Shown: positions 21,351 to 31,282 of the stretch, in pieces
Layout: every line of letters starts with the position of its first letter
How positions within the stretch are numbered: the stretch's first letter is position 1
Assembly: GCA_039105265.1 (NCBI GenBank)
Contig: JAPFFF010000002.1
Span: 3,534,001 to 3,598,000 of the forward strand
DNA: 64,000 nucleotides
From: Tritrichomonas musculus
Lineage: Eukaryota > Parabasalia > Tritrichomonadida > Tritrichomonadidae
Direction of reading: 5' to 3'
Program-made: the position numbers and the translations under genes
The notes under the pieces: model-generated
Told to the model about the DNA's origin: nothing
The model's database searches: none
What the model saw: only the letters and a program-made list of their open reading frames with translations

Positions 21351-22440
21351 CGCCGGCCGATGTTGATTGTATATCAGCATCGGCCGGCGTGTCTGCTAAT
21401 GTGTGAGACTTTGTATAGCGAATATGTGCTGCATTGATTGTGCGTGTGATTTGCGTTGTTGGTTGGTCGAGCGGGGAAGTGCCTGCTGGTCGAAGTTCAT
21501 CTGATAAAAATTTTTTGTTTCTGTTCTTCTGTTGCGTCTGATATTGTTTGCATGTTATGCCTAATGAGTGTTAAAACATTTTTCTGCCTGAGTTACTTTG
21601 CCACTCGCCGGCCGATGTTGATTGTATATCAGCATCGGCCGGCGTGTCTGCTAATGTGTGAGACTTTGTATAGCGAATATGTGCTGCATTGATTGTGCGT
21701 GTGATTTGCGTTGTTGGTTGGTCGAGCGGGGAAGTGCCTGCTGGTCGAAGTTCATCTGATAAAAATTTTTTGTTTCTGTTCTTCTGTTGCGTCTGATATT
21801 GTTTGCATGTTATGCCTAATGAGTGTTAAAACATTTTTCTGCCTGAGTTACTTTGCCACTCGCCGGCCGATGTTGATTGTATATCAGCATCGGCCGGCGT
21901 GTCTGCTAATGTGTGAGACTTTGTATAGCGAATATGTGCTGCATTGATTGTGCGTGTGATTTGCGTTGTTGGTTGGTCGAGCGGGGAAGTGCCTGCTGGT
22001 CGAAGTTCATCTGATAAAAATTTTTTGTTTCTGTTCTTCTGTTGCGTCTGATATTGTTTGCATGTTATGCCTAATGAGTGTTAAAACATTTTTCTGCCTG
22101 AGTTACTTTGCCACTCGCCGGCCGATGTTGATTGTATATCAGCATCGGCCGGCGTGTCTGCTAATGTGTGAGACTTTGTATAGCGAATATGTGCTGCATT
22201 GATTGTGCGTGTGATTTGCGTTGTTGGTTGGTCGAGCGGGGAAGTGCCTGCTGGTCGAAGTTCATCTGATAAAAATTTTTTGTTTCTGTTCTTCTGTTGC
22301 GTCTGATATTGTTTGCATGTTATGCCTAATGAGTGTTAAAACATTTTTCTGCCTGAGTTACTTTGCCACTCGCCGGCCGATGCTGATATACAATCAGCAT
22401 CGGCCGGCGTGTCTGCTAATGTGTGAGACTTTGTATCTCA
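21351..22440 (-). repeat. Tandem array of 255-bp units with GC-rich palindromes
   Basis: Palindromes begin at 21351, 21606, 21861, 22116 and 22371, an exact 255-bp period over four intervals. The units are the reverse complement of part of the 732-bp units. Each runs in-frame (255 is divisible by 3), giving identical 78-codon frames that begin at TTG; these are explained by the repeat length and are not taken as genes. The last palindrome has an inverted loop relative to the other four. Confidence 0.85.
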
Positions 22441-23386
22441 TAGGTATCAATTAAATATTAAAAATATGTTTTTATACTCTCTGAAACCAAAAACAAAATG
22501 AAGTCAATTTTTATTTTTCTATTTTTTATTAATTTTGAATTATTTCTTAAATATATAAAATTATCTACAATCAAAAACATTATCTACCTTTTAATTAATA
22601 AATACATAAACTATAATTGAGATAATATCAATAGATATCGGTATTTCATCCTAATCAAAAATTTTAACTTTTTCTATCATCTCACAATATCATTGAAATT
22701 ATTTTCTTTTTGTTTTCATTTGTTTCCTTTTTATTTAATCTCCTAAATAGTCAAATCATTATCAACATTCGGTAAAATAATACTCTGCATATAAAAATAT
22801 TGTATTTACCTATTTTTATCATACTTGAAATATATTGATATATGATCAAAAATAATTTTTTGTATTATTCATATTTTTAATAATTACATATAATGATTAA
22901 ATTAAATATAAAATATCAAAATATATTATTAATCACATATCAAGATATCATCAGATCAAAAACTAATACACGTAAACTTTTTGAAAGAAAAATCCTATTT
23001 TCGCTTTATTATTCAACAAATCAAAAGATCATATTATTTTAGGAATATTTACATAAGGAATCATTGCTTTATCTCTAAATCACAAGAAGATATCTGAAAT
23101 TAATTAAATAAATATTCGGCAGCCATGACAAACTAATACGCACAAACAATAAAGCTATATATGCTGATATTATATTCCAGAGGAATTTTCGCAAAAATAA
23201 AGAGAGGCTTTGATTTTTAATAAATAATTGATGATTTTAATTCTAAACGTACATAAAATGTAACCATCTATAAAAATTGTGAGGAAAAAAAAAAATTCAC
23301 TTTTTCTAAATATTCAAAGAATTTTTTTTTTCTGAGGAAAATTATTTTTATTCAAATTATTCAGAGTTTTTATCTCTTGACATATA
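22441..23386. other. Right interior of the 6.2-kb element
   Basis: About 950 bp of very AT-rich unique sequence between the last 255-bp unit and the right inverted repeat. It contains one ACTTTTTGAA (22976-22985). No gene or transposase fragment is seen. Confidence 0.5.
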
Positions 23387-23425
23387 AATCCCCGCAATTC
23401 TAAAAAAGGAAAATTTGACAGGGTA
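23387..23425 (-). repeat. Right 39-bp terminal inverted repeat
   Basis: Exact reverse complement of 17180-17218, ending GACAGGGTA at the outer side. Confidence 0.8.
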
Positions 23426-24086
23426 TTCTTGAAAATTGGTAATTAATAAACATATTTATACCAAATAAAAGAGCCTAAATGCCAAATTTTGAGATGTTTT
23501 ATGATTATTAGTTAAACACAGCACAAAATGCAATAAATTATCATAAATCTGAATAATGAATCATAATTTTCAAAATTTTGATATTTGATCATTTTATTAA
23601 TTTTATCTTATAATATATGCAATGGTTTCATTCCATTTTATTATTTGTTGTTGGATTTATTTCTATAATCTCAAAATCTTATTCAAGTAAATACTAATAT
23701 TATTTAATTTTTTCTTATTTTTCCATATTAATAGTTGATATAAATGGTAATTTGGGTTTTTAATAAATTATTGGACTAAAAATCATTAAGATAATTTTAA
23801 AAAAATGAAAAAATCTAATATTTATTAGAATATAAAATTTTATATCTCAAAAAGTAGTCACCACAAAACTACTAAATTTGTAAATGATTATTTCTATGAA
23901 ATAGAAAATGTTTTCTTTTTGTTAATGAAGAATTAATTTTAATATTATTGTTATATATCAAAAAAATAAAAAAAAATATTATTTTCTTTTAAAGACGCAT
24001 AATAAAACATATATAATAAGTCTCATTTTTTAAAAGTATCACTTCAACCTTTTCTCTCATATAGTTTTTAATATTTTTTTGTGTCA
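23426..24086. other. Upstream region of the DUF1349 gene
   Basis: 660 bp, very AT-rich. It ends in a pyrimidine-rich stretch (CTTTTCTCTCATATAG) about 20-40 bp before the ATG at 24087, which may hold the initiator. Nothing else is recognised. Confidence 0.45.
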
Positions 24087-24641
24087 ATGGAAAGTTGGAA
24101 TTGGCTTTACCCGCCAGAATCTTATGAATTTATTGGAAATAATGGAGTAAAAATTGTAACAAAAGATCATTCTGATTTTTGGCAAAGAACTGATGGTGAT
24201 TTTCGTCATGACAACGGTCATCTTTTATATAAAAAAGTTAAAGGCGATTTTACCCTTACGGCAGAAATAACCTTCAATCATACAACATTGTATGATCATT
24301 GTGGTTTATGTGCTAGAGTTGATGAAGATAATTGGTTAAAAATGGGTTTCGAATTTAATACAAAAGAAATATCTGATTTAGGTGCTGTTGTAACTAATTT
24401 TGGATATTCAGATTGGTCCAAAGAAGAAGCTCCTGGTAGTATTAATCATGCATACTATAAATTACAAAGGAAAGGGAACGACTTTCATATTTATGTTTCT
24501 CTTGATGGTAAGAAATATAAAGAAATTCGTGTTACACATCTTCACAAAGCTGAACCTGAGATTATGGCTGGAGTATTTGCCTGTAGCCCACAGCGTGCGG
24601 GTCTCACATGCCAATTTACAAATATATTAATTGAGCAATAA
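24087..24641 (+). CDS. DUF1349 (concanavalin-like fold) protein
   Basis: A 184-residue protein. The pattern of a short N-terminal Trp-rich strand, TDGDFRHDNGHLLYKKVKGDFTLTAEITF, GLCARVDEDNWLKMGFEF and a C-terminal VFACSPQRAGLTCQFTNILIEQ matches DUF1349, a family with a concanavalin-like beta-sandwich also called the regulation-of-enolase-1 type in yeast. It is a single domain with no signal peptide, so it is probably cytosolic. The biochemical function of the family is poorly defined; a carbohydrate-related role is only suggested by the fold. The start is the ATG at 24087, since the frame's earlier GTG adds only two residues. Confidence 0.85.
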   Translation: MESWNWLYPPESYEFIGNNGVKIVTKDHSDFWQRTDGDFRHDNGHLLYKKVKGDFTLTAEITFNHTTLYDHCGLCARVDEDNWLKMGFEFNTKEISDLGAVVTNFGYSDWSKEEAPGSINHAYYKLQRKGNDFHIYVSLDGKKYKEIRVTHLHKAEPEIMAGVFACSPQRAGLTCQFTNILIEQ

Positions 24642-25335
24642 TTAGTTTTAATATTTTATAACTTTTTTAAAAAAATAATAATTATATATTATTACTATTT
24701 ATTGAAATATGGTAAAATAAAGTTATATCAGCGTTTTCGGCTGAACATATTAATCCAAGAGAAATTTTCAAATTTGTATTATTTCTATATTTGTATACAT
24801 ATTTTGTGCTCATCAGTAACTTTTATTGGGAAATAATGGGCTCATATATTATAGGATCATTTGCTCTTATCTCTTTACTCAAGGATTATACAAATTGATC
24901 ATAATTTTTCAATATTACTTTCTAATTTGAAAATGTTATTTTGGTACAAAGTTCAATTTTGACAGAAATTTTGGTACAAAGACGTTAAGAAAAATCTAGC
25001 ATTTTGTTGAATACAAAATGTATAAATCTTTTTATTTTTACGAATAACCTGTTTTGGGATATTCGAGCAACTTATCAACTTCATCTTGAGTGAAAAAATA
25101 TGTATGATTAAAATAAACATATTGATTTGAAATATCATATTTTCGATTTTTATCAAATGAACGATAGAGCGACCTCAAGCCTTTAGGCAAATAGATAAAA
25201 GAAATTCAAACAATGATATTTGTCTATTCACCGTTTTAAAGTCAATGTTGTACCATTCATTTATACAAGATTGAGTTAATTAACTTTTATTCTAAGGTAT
25301 TTATCTACTGATAAGAAGAAATTTATGATTTGTCT
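24642..25335. other. AT-rich intergenic region with a 14-bp direct repeat
   Basis: Contains two copies of ATTTTGGTACAAAG (24938-24951 and 24968-24981), 30 bp apart, of unknown meaning. A weak antisense frame at 24953-25156 has no recognisable features and is not called. Confidence 0.45.
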
Positions 25336-25611
25336 ATGGCCCAAATCATTTCCACAAATCAAGTTGTATTAGGAGAGTTTGCTCAAAAGCCAAACAATAA
25401 GATGCAACATTCACAAAAAAGTCAATCTTTTCATGATCGATATGGCAGCTTGCTCCATCTTGTTCATACCAAAATTCAAAAACAAGTTCTGAGTCAATTA
25501 AAAGAAGTCAAAAATTTTTCAATCAAAGAAAAAGAAGAAAAAATGAACTCAATAATTGCCGAAATTTTAAGAGTTAGGATCTATTGGTTGAACATTAAAC
25601 AAAAACATTGA
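25336..25611 (+). CDS. Hypothetical 91-residue protein or gene remnant
   Basis: An ATG-started frame, MAQIISTNQVVLGEFAQ to IYWLNIKQKH, with a mixed, protein-like composition and a lysine-rich second half. It lies just before a decayed transposon, and coding-like stretches without a continuous frame follow (25700-25980), so it may be the leading part of the same degenerate element rather than a host gene. I recognise no family. Confidence 0.3.
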   Translation: MAQIISTNQVVLGEFAQKPNNKMQHSQKSQSFHDRYGSLLHLVHTKIQKQVLSQLKEVKNFSIKEKEEKMNSIIAEILRVRIYWLNIKQKH

Positions 25612-25979
25612 ATCATTTTATTTAACGTGAATGATTAGAAAGCCACTTTTCAAATAATATTATTGTTATTGAACTTTTGTCCAATGCTTGATCGTTATAT
25701 TCTGTATTTTGAAATTACCATTTTATTGTTTGATTAGAAAATAAAGTGACAGATGGATTCATTGAACATGCATCAACTGATAATATAATCAAAGTATTAA
25801 AGACTATTGCATCATTAGTTAAAGATCATTGATAGGCTAATAATTCAAGTGCAGTGCTCCTTTGAGATATATATTTTGTTTTTAATGATTCTAAATTTGG
25901 AACATTTTTAATTACTTCAACTAAATCTGGAGAATAGTACAGAAGAAGAATAAAGCAATTTTAACCAATTATAAACTCT
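25612..25979. other. Region with broken coding-like stretches
   Basis: Short stretches read like protein on the + strand, for example GFIEHASTDNIIKVLKTIAS near 25755-25815, but no frame is continuous. It probably belongs to the decayed element that follows. Confidence 0.35.
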
Positions 25980-27130
25980 GATGATTACAAATCAGCATCA
26001 TCATTCTGGAAAAAAGTCTTCTTATTATGCAATCTGCTAACGAGTAATGATGATCCAATATCCTTTGAACGTGTTGGAATGATCTTTGGAAAGAGCAAAC
26101 AAGCTATTTAGGTATAGTATAAATAAGCATAAATTCCACAAAATATTGATGGCTTCATTTGAAAACAGACGTCCGACTAGATACACTCAGAAAAATCATA
26201 AAAAAATTTTAGAAATAACTTTAAGAGTTTCGTTGCACTTCCACTAGAAGAGAAAAGAATGTTTGTATGCTTATTAGATATAGATTTGAACTTTAAATTC
26301 TTAAAAAAAAAATAGACGGTGTTCCATCCGCATTTATATTTAGTGCTGATGAAGTGGGCCATTCCGAATAATATGATGCCGTACAAAAGAAACAAATAGT
26401 TCCTCTTTCATACCAATTAACACGGTTCTTTATCCAGTTTCTAGAAATGGCAATCATGTTTCATGTTTGGATGCTATTTCTCCAACTGGGTCAAGTTGTA
26501 AACCTTTGTTCACTGTCCACTGAGTTTCAGTGGTCCATGAACTATACCAATTGGTCCCTTGTGATTCATTAGCCGTCGTTCATGCGGAAACAGGATATGT
26601 CAGCTCTGAAGTTTATGAAAGCTGGCTTACAGATATTTTTCTTCCCTATTTAAAAAATATCAGAAGATAATACGACTACAACAATTAGGTAAATTATCGA
26701 TGGTTATCTCAGGCGGTATTTCGACAACAATGATATCTCAAACATCAACAGTGTTGATGACTTAGTGGAATCACGTGGTGAGTATCTGGACGATACGGAT
26801 TGCAATCCAGAGTTCAATCTAGACAATATCATCTCCTGCTATATCGTTTCAATGATCTCTTCAAAACTTCAAATAATGATCCGCATATCGAGTTTACGAA
26901 TCAAATGAATCACGTGTTGTACAATGCATTTTATAAACAATTGATGAATCTATTGTTGATCAATAAAGTTAATGAATTTAAAATGAATGATGTTTCATTA
27001 CTGATCTTCATAGAGGAGTTTTCAAAGCAAATGAACCATTTAATGAATCTTTAGTTAAAAAAATTAGTGTTGAAAATTTTATTTATGAATCTGAAAATGA
27101 ATATACTGTAGATATAGTATTTCCTAATAA
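25980..27130 (+). mobile_element. Decayed pogo-like (DDE_1) DNA transposon
   Basis: Separate + strand pieces resemble a pogo/Tigger-type transposase. A helix-turn-helix-like piece (SFERVGMIFGKSKQAI) lies near 26060-26107. A segment with FIFSADEVGHSE near 26330-26368 corresponds to the region around the first catalytic Asp. A segment with SSEVYESWLTDIFLPYLK near 26600-26650 matches the conserved helix before the second Asp. IDGYLRRY near 26700 may be that second motif. Several stops and frame changes break the sequence, so the element is inactive. No terminal repeats were found, so the limits given are approximate. Confidence 0.5.
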
Positions 27131-27738
27131 AAACTAATTATACAACCAAAGTGAAATCAAAGTTAAGATAATACCAGTTGGATATGAAAACATATTGCAT
27201 TATGTTTAGAATAATGGAAAAATCGGTTGTTTGAAAAAATTCGTACCGAAATGAAATCTTCATGTTTTTAAGATCTATTTTTCTTGTATTGAAATGACTA
27301 CATCAACAGAAATCTTCACAAAGAATGATATTGGCAAGTTGATGCCTGAATTTGCTATACTAGTCAAAATGAAAGAGTATAGACAATTAATACTTTGTGA
27401 TATCATAATCAAAGTACCTTGATGTTTAATTCATGTGAAATTAATGTAAAGATTCCATGTGATGAGAAAAGCCATACAAAGAGAAAGAGATTAATGAAGT
27501 TCATATATCAATATAGATGTAAATCGACATCACAGAATGAAGCTCCACAAAAAGGGTTATACATATTCATTAAAATTTGATATTACTGTCCAAATACGAA
27601 ATATTTTGGATATATTACTAGAATAAGCTCTAAATACATATAGACATAGGATAAATATAATTTCAATCAAAGTATCTGTTATTGCTACATTATTCAACAT
27701 TTTTGGCACCAATTAATAAATGGAGAATCTTTGTCATA
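27131..27738. other. Region with broken coding-like stretches
   Basis: Pieces such as TEIFTKNDIGKLMPEFAI (about 27308-27362) read as protein on the + strand, but frames are interrupted. They may be remnants of the preceding element or of another lost gene. No family is recognised. Confidence 0.35.
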
Positions 27739-29273
27739 AACTGGATTCGATAAATCGGACCAGTATTTCAATATTTCACATTACTTTTTGCAATCAATTT
27801 TTTTTAAATAATTTACATCCTCAGAAATAGGTAACTTTTTTTCTCTCAAAACTGGTCCGACTTTTCGAATGCCTCAAAAAGTTGATTATAATATTTTATT
27901 ATAAGAAAAAGTTTGTTTATATATATAAAAATAATTGAAAAAGTTAAACTTTTGTGAGATAATAATATCTCTTTTTTAAAGATGCTGGTGTTCGATCGAC
28001 AAACATTTCCGCCATTTTTTCATATGTTATTCTCTCGCTTTGATTTTTAAGCGTTAATAGCAAAATATCTTCTTCAGCTGTGTATTTTCTTCGAGTTAAA
28101 TAACTGATCGGTTGATCATTGACTAATAGATCGTATCGAGTAATTAATTCATCAGTTGTGAGCAAATCTTTTGGGTTTTCTAAAACGATTGGAGAATCGT
28201 TTTCAATCGAACTTCTTAAAATGTCTGTAATTGATTTTCCATTTGAATTGATTACAGTTTTTAAACGAGAATTAAAACTCAAACAAAGTTCGTCAATTTT
28301 GTTTTGAGGAAATTCATCCCATATTTGAGAAATAAAATTAAATAATTCAAGTTTGGTATTAAAAATACGATTTTGAATAATTTTTTTTATGGCCCCCCAT
28401 AAGTGTTCTATAGGATTAAGGTCAGGACTGTTGGAGGGCCAAAAACTGAGGAAAGAACAACGTTTCTGTAAAAATAATTTTGAATTAGCACTTGTGTGTG
28501 ATGTGGCTCCGTCCTGCATAAATATAAAATTGCCAGGGCCATATTGATTGTTTAACGTTTCACATATGCCACTTTTTGTAAAAACATCTCTATATTCAAT
28601 TTCATCAATATTTTTTGTACAAAGAATTAGCTTACTTTTATATTGGTAACCTATCGCACCAAAAACCATGATGGATGGTTCATATTTATCTTTTCCTGAT
28701 AAACATCATCTGAATTTTCTGAACGACGATACCAAATATAACCTTTATCGTTTTTTAAAGCAAAACGACTCTCATCACTGAAAACTATCAATTTTTGATC
28801 AATTTTTTCATTCAAAACTGAATTTGCGAAAAGTATTCTATTTGATATTTGTTCATCAGTTAATCTTTGTCTGGTTTTAGGCGCTTTATATTGGAATTCG
28901 AGTTCTTTCCTCTTCAAATAAACTGTTGATGCAGCTAGTTGTAGTTTTTCTCCAATTTTTTGGCACGACATTAATCTGTCTTCAGTTGTAAGTTGCTCTA
29001 TTTTTGACATGATTTCAGGAGTACATTTGGGTGGCCTTCCTAACTTTTTGGGCGTGAGAACTTTTTGATTTAAAATAAAATATTTGATCACTGCACTAAC
29101 TCTCCCAGCACCAACATGTAAGATATCTCTGATTTTGTGCTGACTCATTTTGTTTTCGAAAAATAGGATAATAATGGCATGATTGATTCTTGTGTTTGCA
29201 TCCATATTGAAGATAATCTATTAACAAAAAAATTGAAAAGTAATTTGGCTGGTCCGAATTTTCGAAAACAGTT
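27739..29273 (-). mobile_element. Tc1/mariner-type transposon, 1535 bp
   Basis: The element is flanked by TA (27737-27738 and 29274-29275), the target used by Tc1/mariner elements. The ends are imperfect inverted repeats: the left starts AACTGGATTCGATAAATCGG and the right, read inward, AACTGTTTTCGAAAATTCGG, both followed by ACCAG. An additional inverted copy of the left end lies inside at about 27849-27872 (CTGGTCCGACTTTTCGAA). The interior encodes a DD34E transposase on the minus strand in two overlapping frames. Confidence 0.85.
27944..29205 (-). pseudogene. Tc1/mariner DD34E transposase, frameshifted, with Myb/SANT-like C-terminus
   Basis: The N-terminal part (28651-29205, ATG at 29205) has helix-turn-helix regions, a GRPP motif and the first catalytic Asp in VFSDESRFAL. 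The C-terminal part (27944-28669) has the second Asp in FMQDGATSHTS and the Glu in SPDLNPIEHLWG; 34 residues lie between them, the DD34E spacing. The two parts are in different frames and overlap by 19 bp at NHPSWFLVR / MVFGAIGY, so one frameshift separates otherwise intact halves and the copy should be inactive unless frameshifting occurs. After the DDE domain about 50 residues (YTAEEDILLLTLKNQSERI... RTPASLKKRYYYL) resemble a single Myb/SANT repeat, which is not usual for Tc1/mariner transposases. Confidence 0.85.
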
Positions 29274-29275
29274 TA

Positions 29276-30083
29276 TAGATTTTAAAAATCTTGCAATGAA
29301 AAACGCTAGTCATTGCCTTTTATTTCCAAAAATTCTACTGATATATCAGAATATGGATTACTTTTATCAATATTTGAATTATTATCTTTGATATTTGAAA
29401 TATTGTGAAAATATTTTTATTTTTATTTTTTTTTTTTTTTTATTATCTGTTTTATGAAAAAGTTATGATCGATTCTAACATTCTATTGAAATTTTGATCG
29501 CCGTATAAAATTAAGAGTAACCATGTTTTTATTTACGATGGTTCACTGATCATTACTTTTTCAGCAAAAAACATAAAAGTTACCGATAAAATTCATATAT
29601 TTGCTTCTTCCCAAGTATTAGAATAATATAAAATATTGATATTTTACAATTTTTAATATTTTAAATATAGAATTACTTAATAAATTTATTTTTTAACTTA
29701 TATTTATTGTTTTTAACTTATGCGTTTTATGAATAAACCAAATAAAACCAAATTCATTATTTATTCAAATTTCTGATAGTAAGATATATTCAAAAATTCA
29801 ATGAAAAAAAAGGCCGATATTATTTGAACATTTATCATATTTAATATATTAAAACAATTTTTTGGTTAAAATTAAATTATTTTTACTTTTTTAATTTTAT
29901 AATAATACATAATTAGAAATTTATTTTTTATTAATACTTTAAATGATTATTTAATGAAAAATTTCTGTTTTATTAGTTTTTATTGAATAAAAAAATTGTG
30001 GAAAAATCGGGAACTTTTTGAAAATTATATGGTATGTGGTTCTCAATATTTCTGGAAACTTTAAAAACAATTATTTTCTCAAA
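29276..30083. other. AT-rich intergenic region
   Basis: About 800 bp between the transposon and the PAQR gene. It contains an exact ACTTTTTGAA at 30013-30022, about 61 bp before the PAQR ATG in the same orientation. No gene is seen. Confidence 0.5.
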
Positions 30084-30728
30084 ATGTCGATGAAAGAAAT
30101 GCCTATCTGGCAAGATGGAGAAGAAACCATCAACTCTATTACACATGGTGCTGCATCGCTTCTTTCTGTATTTGGATCTATTTTTTTAATTAAATCTGCT
30201 ATGAAAACAAAAAATTTGAGTAGACAAATTGGAATCATTATTTTTTCAGCTTCAATGTTTATTTTATATACCGTGTCTTCTCTTTATCATGGACTTGGTG
30301 ATGGCAATTTTAAAAGAATCATGAGATATGTTGACCATTGCTCTGTTTTCATTTTAATTGCTGGAACATATACACCATTTACATTTACAGTTTTACGTGG
30401 AAGAGAAGGAACAATGATATTGACTATAGTTTGGTCAATTGCCCTCTTTGGGATTCTAGGAAAGATTTTCTTTTTCGAAGCAATCGATAAGTATACTGTT
30501 TTCTTATATGTAGCAATGGGTTGGACAGTTATAATTTCAATGAGAACACTTATTAAAAGAACTCCAAAAAATGGCCTACTTTTATTACTTGCTGGTGGTA
30601 TAACATATACAGTTGGAACATATTTTTATACTTATGATTTAACAACCAAATATTACCATGCGATTTTCCATCTTTTCATTATTGCTGGAACAATATTTCA
30701 TTATTTTGCAGTATTATATTTTTGCTAA
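30084..30728 (+). CDS. PAQR / hemolysin III family membrane protein
   Basis: A 214-residue integral membrane protein with about seven hydrophobic spans, the normal length for bacterial hemolysin-III-type PAQR proteins. The diagnostic residues are present: SSLYHGLGD, VDHCSVFILIAGTYTPF and the C-terminal HAIFHLFIIAGTIFHYFAV. These supply the Ser, Asp and three His that form the metal-dependent hydrolase-like site of the family. Members may have ceramidase-like activity or affect membrane homeostasis; the haemolysin name reflects history and not a proven role. The sequence looks closer to the short bacterial form than to animal adiponectin receptors, which would fit an old transfer, but no tree was made. 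The start is the first ATG at 30084; a TTG 22 codons earlier is ignored. Confidence 0.88.
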   Translation: MSMKEMPIWQDGEETINSITHGAASLLSVFGSIFLIKSAMKTKNLSRQIGIIIFSASMFILYTVSSLYHGLGDGNFKRIMRYVDHCSVFILIAGTYTPFTFTVLRGREGTMILTIVWSIALFGILGKIFFFEAIDKYTVFLYVAMGWTVIISMRTLIKRTPKNGLLLLLAGGITYTVGTYFYTYDLTTKYYHAIFHLFIIAGTIFHYFAVLYFC

Positions 30729-31282
30729 CTTGTTTATTATGGCATTTAGCTAATATATTATATATATTAAAAATCGATAATTTTCTATAATAGGATTATT
30801 ATCAAATCTTTATTTTAAGATATTTAATATACATTTTATTTTTCGAAAAAAGTGCAACAACAGCAACAAAAAGAAATCTCATTTTATCCTTTAATATCAG
30901 TATCAGAAACTAGATTACAATATATAAACAATATTATTATATTACTTGACATTTAAATACTAATTTATTTATTCCATATATACCATATAGACTATATAAT
31001 AAAATTTTCCCAAAAGATAAAGATATTTATGTTTAAAAAAATTTTAATTCAGAGGATTCACAAAAGTGAAAGTGAAAGAATTGCTGATTTTCTCTAAAAC
31101 GTAGAAAATAAAGTTAATAAAATATTATATTTAATGATATAAAATGTACCATAATTTAATATATTTAAACAAATATATATAAAAATTTATTTTTTCTGGA
31201 AATAAAATCAATATTAATTTATTTATCATATTCAATAGCTATTGAATAAAAAAATCAATTTTGTGTTGTCATCTTGACAACC
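30729..31282. other. AT-rich intergenic region
   Basis: About 550 bp between two + strand genes. No gene, repeat or clear regulatory motif is seen. Confidence 0.5.

Larger units (their letters stand above)
17182..23423. mobile_element. Unclassified 6.2-kb element with 39-bp terminal inverted repeats and tandem arrays
   Basis: The segment is bounded by perfect inverted repeats 17180-17218 and 23387-23425, whose outer ends read TACCCTGTCAAATTTTCC and its complement. If the outermost TA is the target duplication, the body is 6242 bp and insertion would be into TA, as in the Tc1/mariner superfamily; that assignment is inference. Inside are three tandem arrays (about 732 bp from 17951, 125 bp from 19649, 255 bp from 21351) and seven copies of a GC-rich palindrome. 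The 255-bp array is inverted relative to the 732-bp units, giving the interior a foldback layout centred near 21370. No transposase or other recognisable gene is present, so it would be non-autonomous. The GC content of the repeats is clearly higher than the flanks. Confidence 0.6.

Noticed and set aside
21456-22454. Four nearly identical 77-78 codon frames in tandem
   Set aside because: They start at TTG, and the repeat period of 255 bp is divisible by three, so any open frame repeats automatically. Similar frames appear on the other strand in the 732-bp units. No protein-like conservation is seen beyond the repeat itself.
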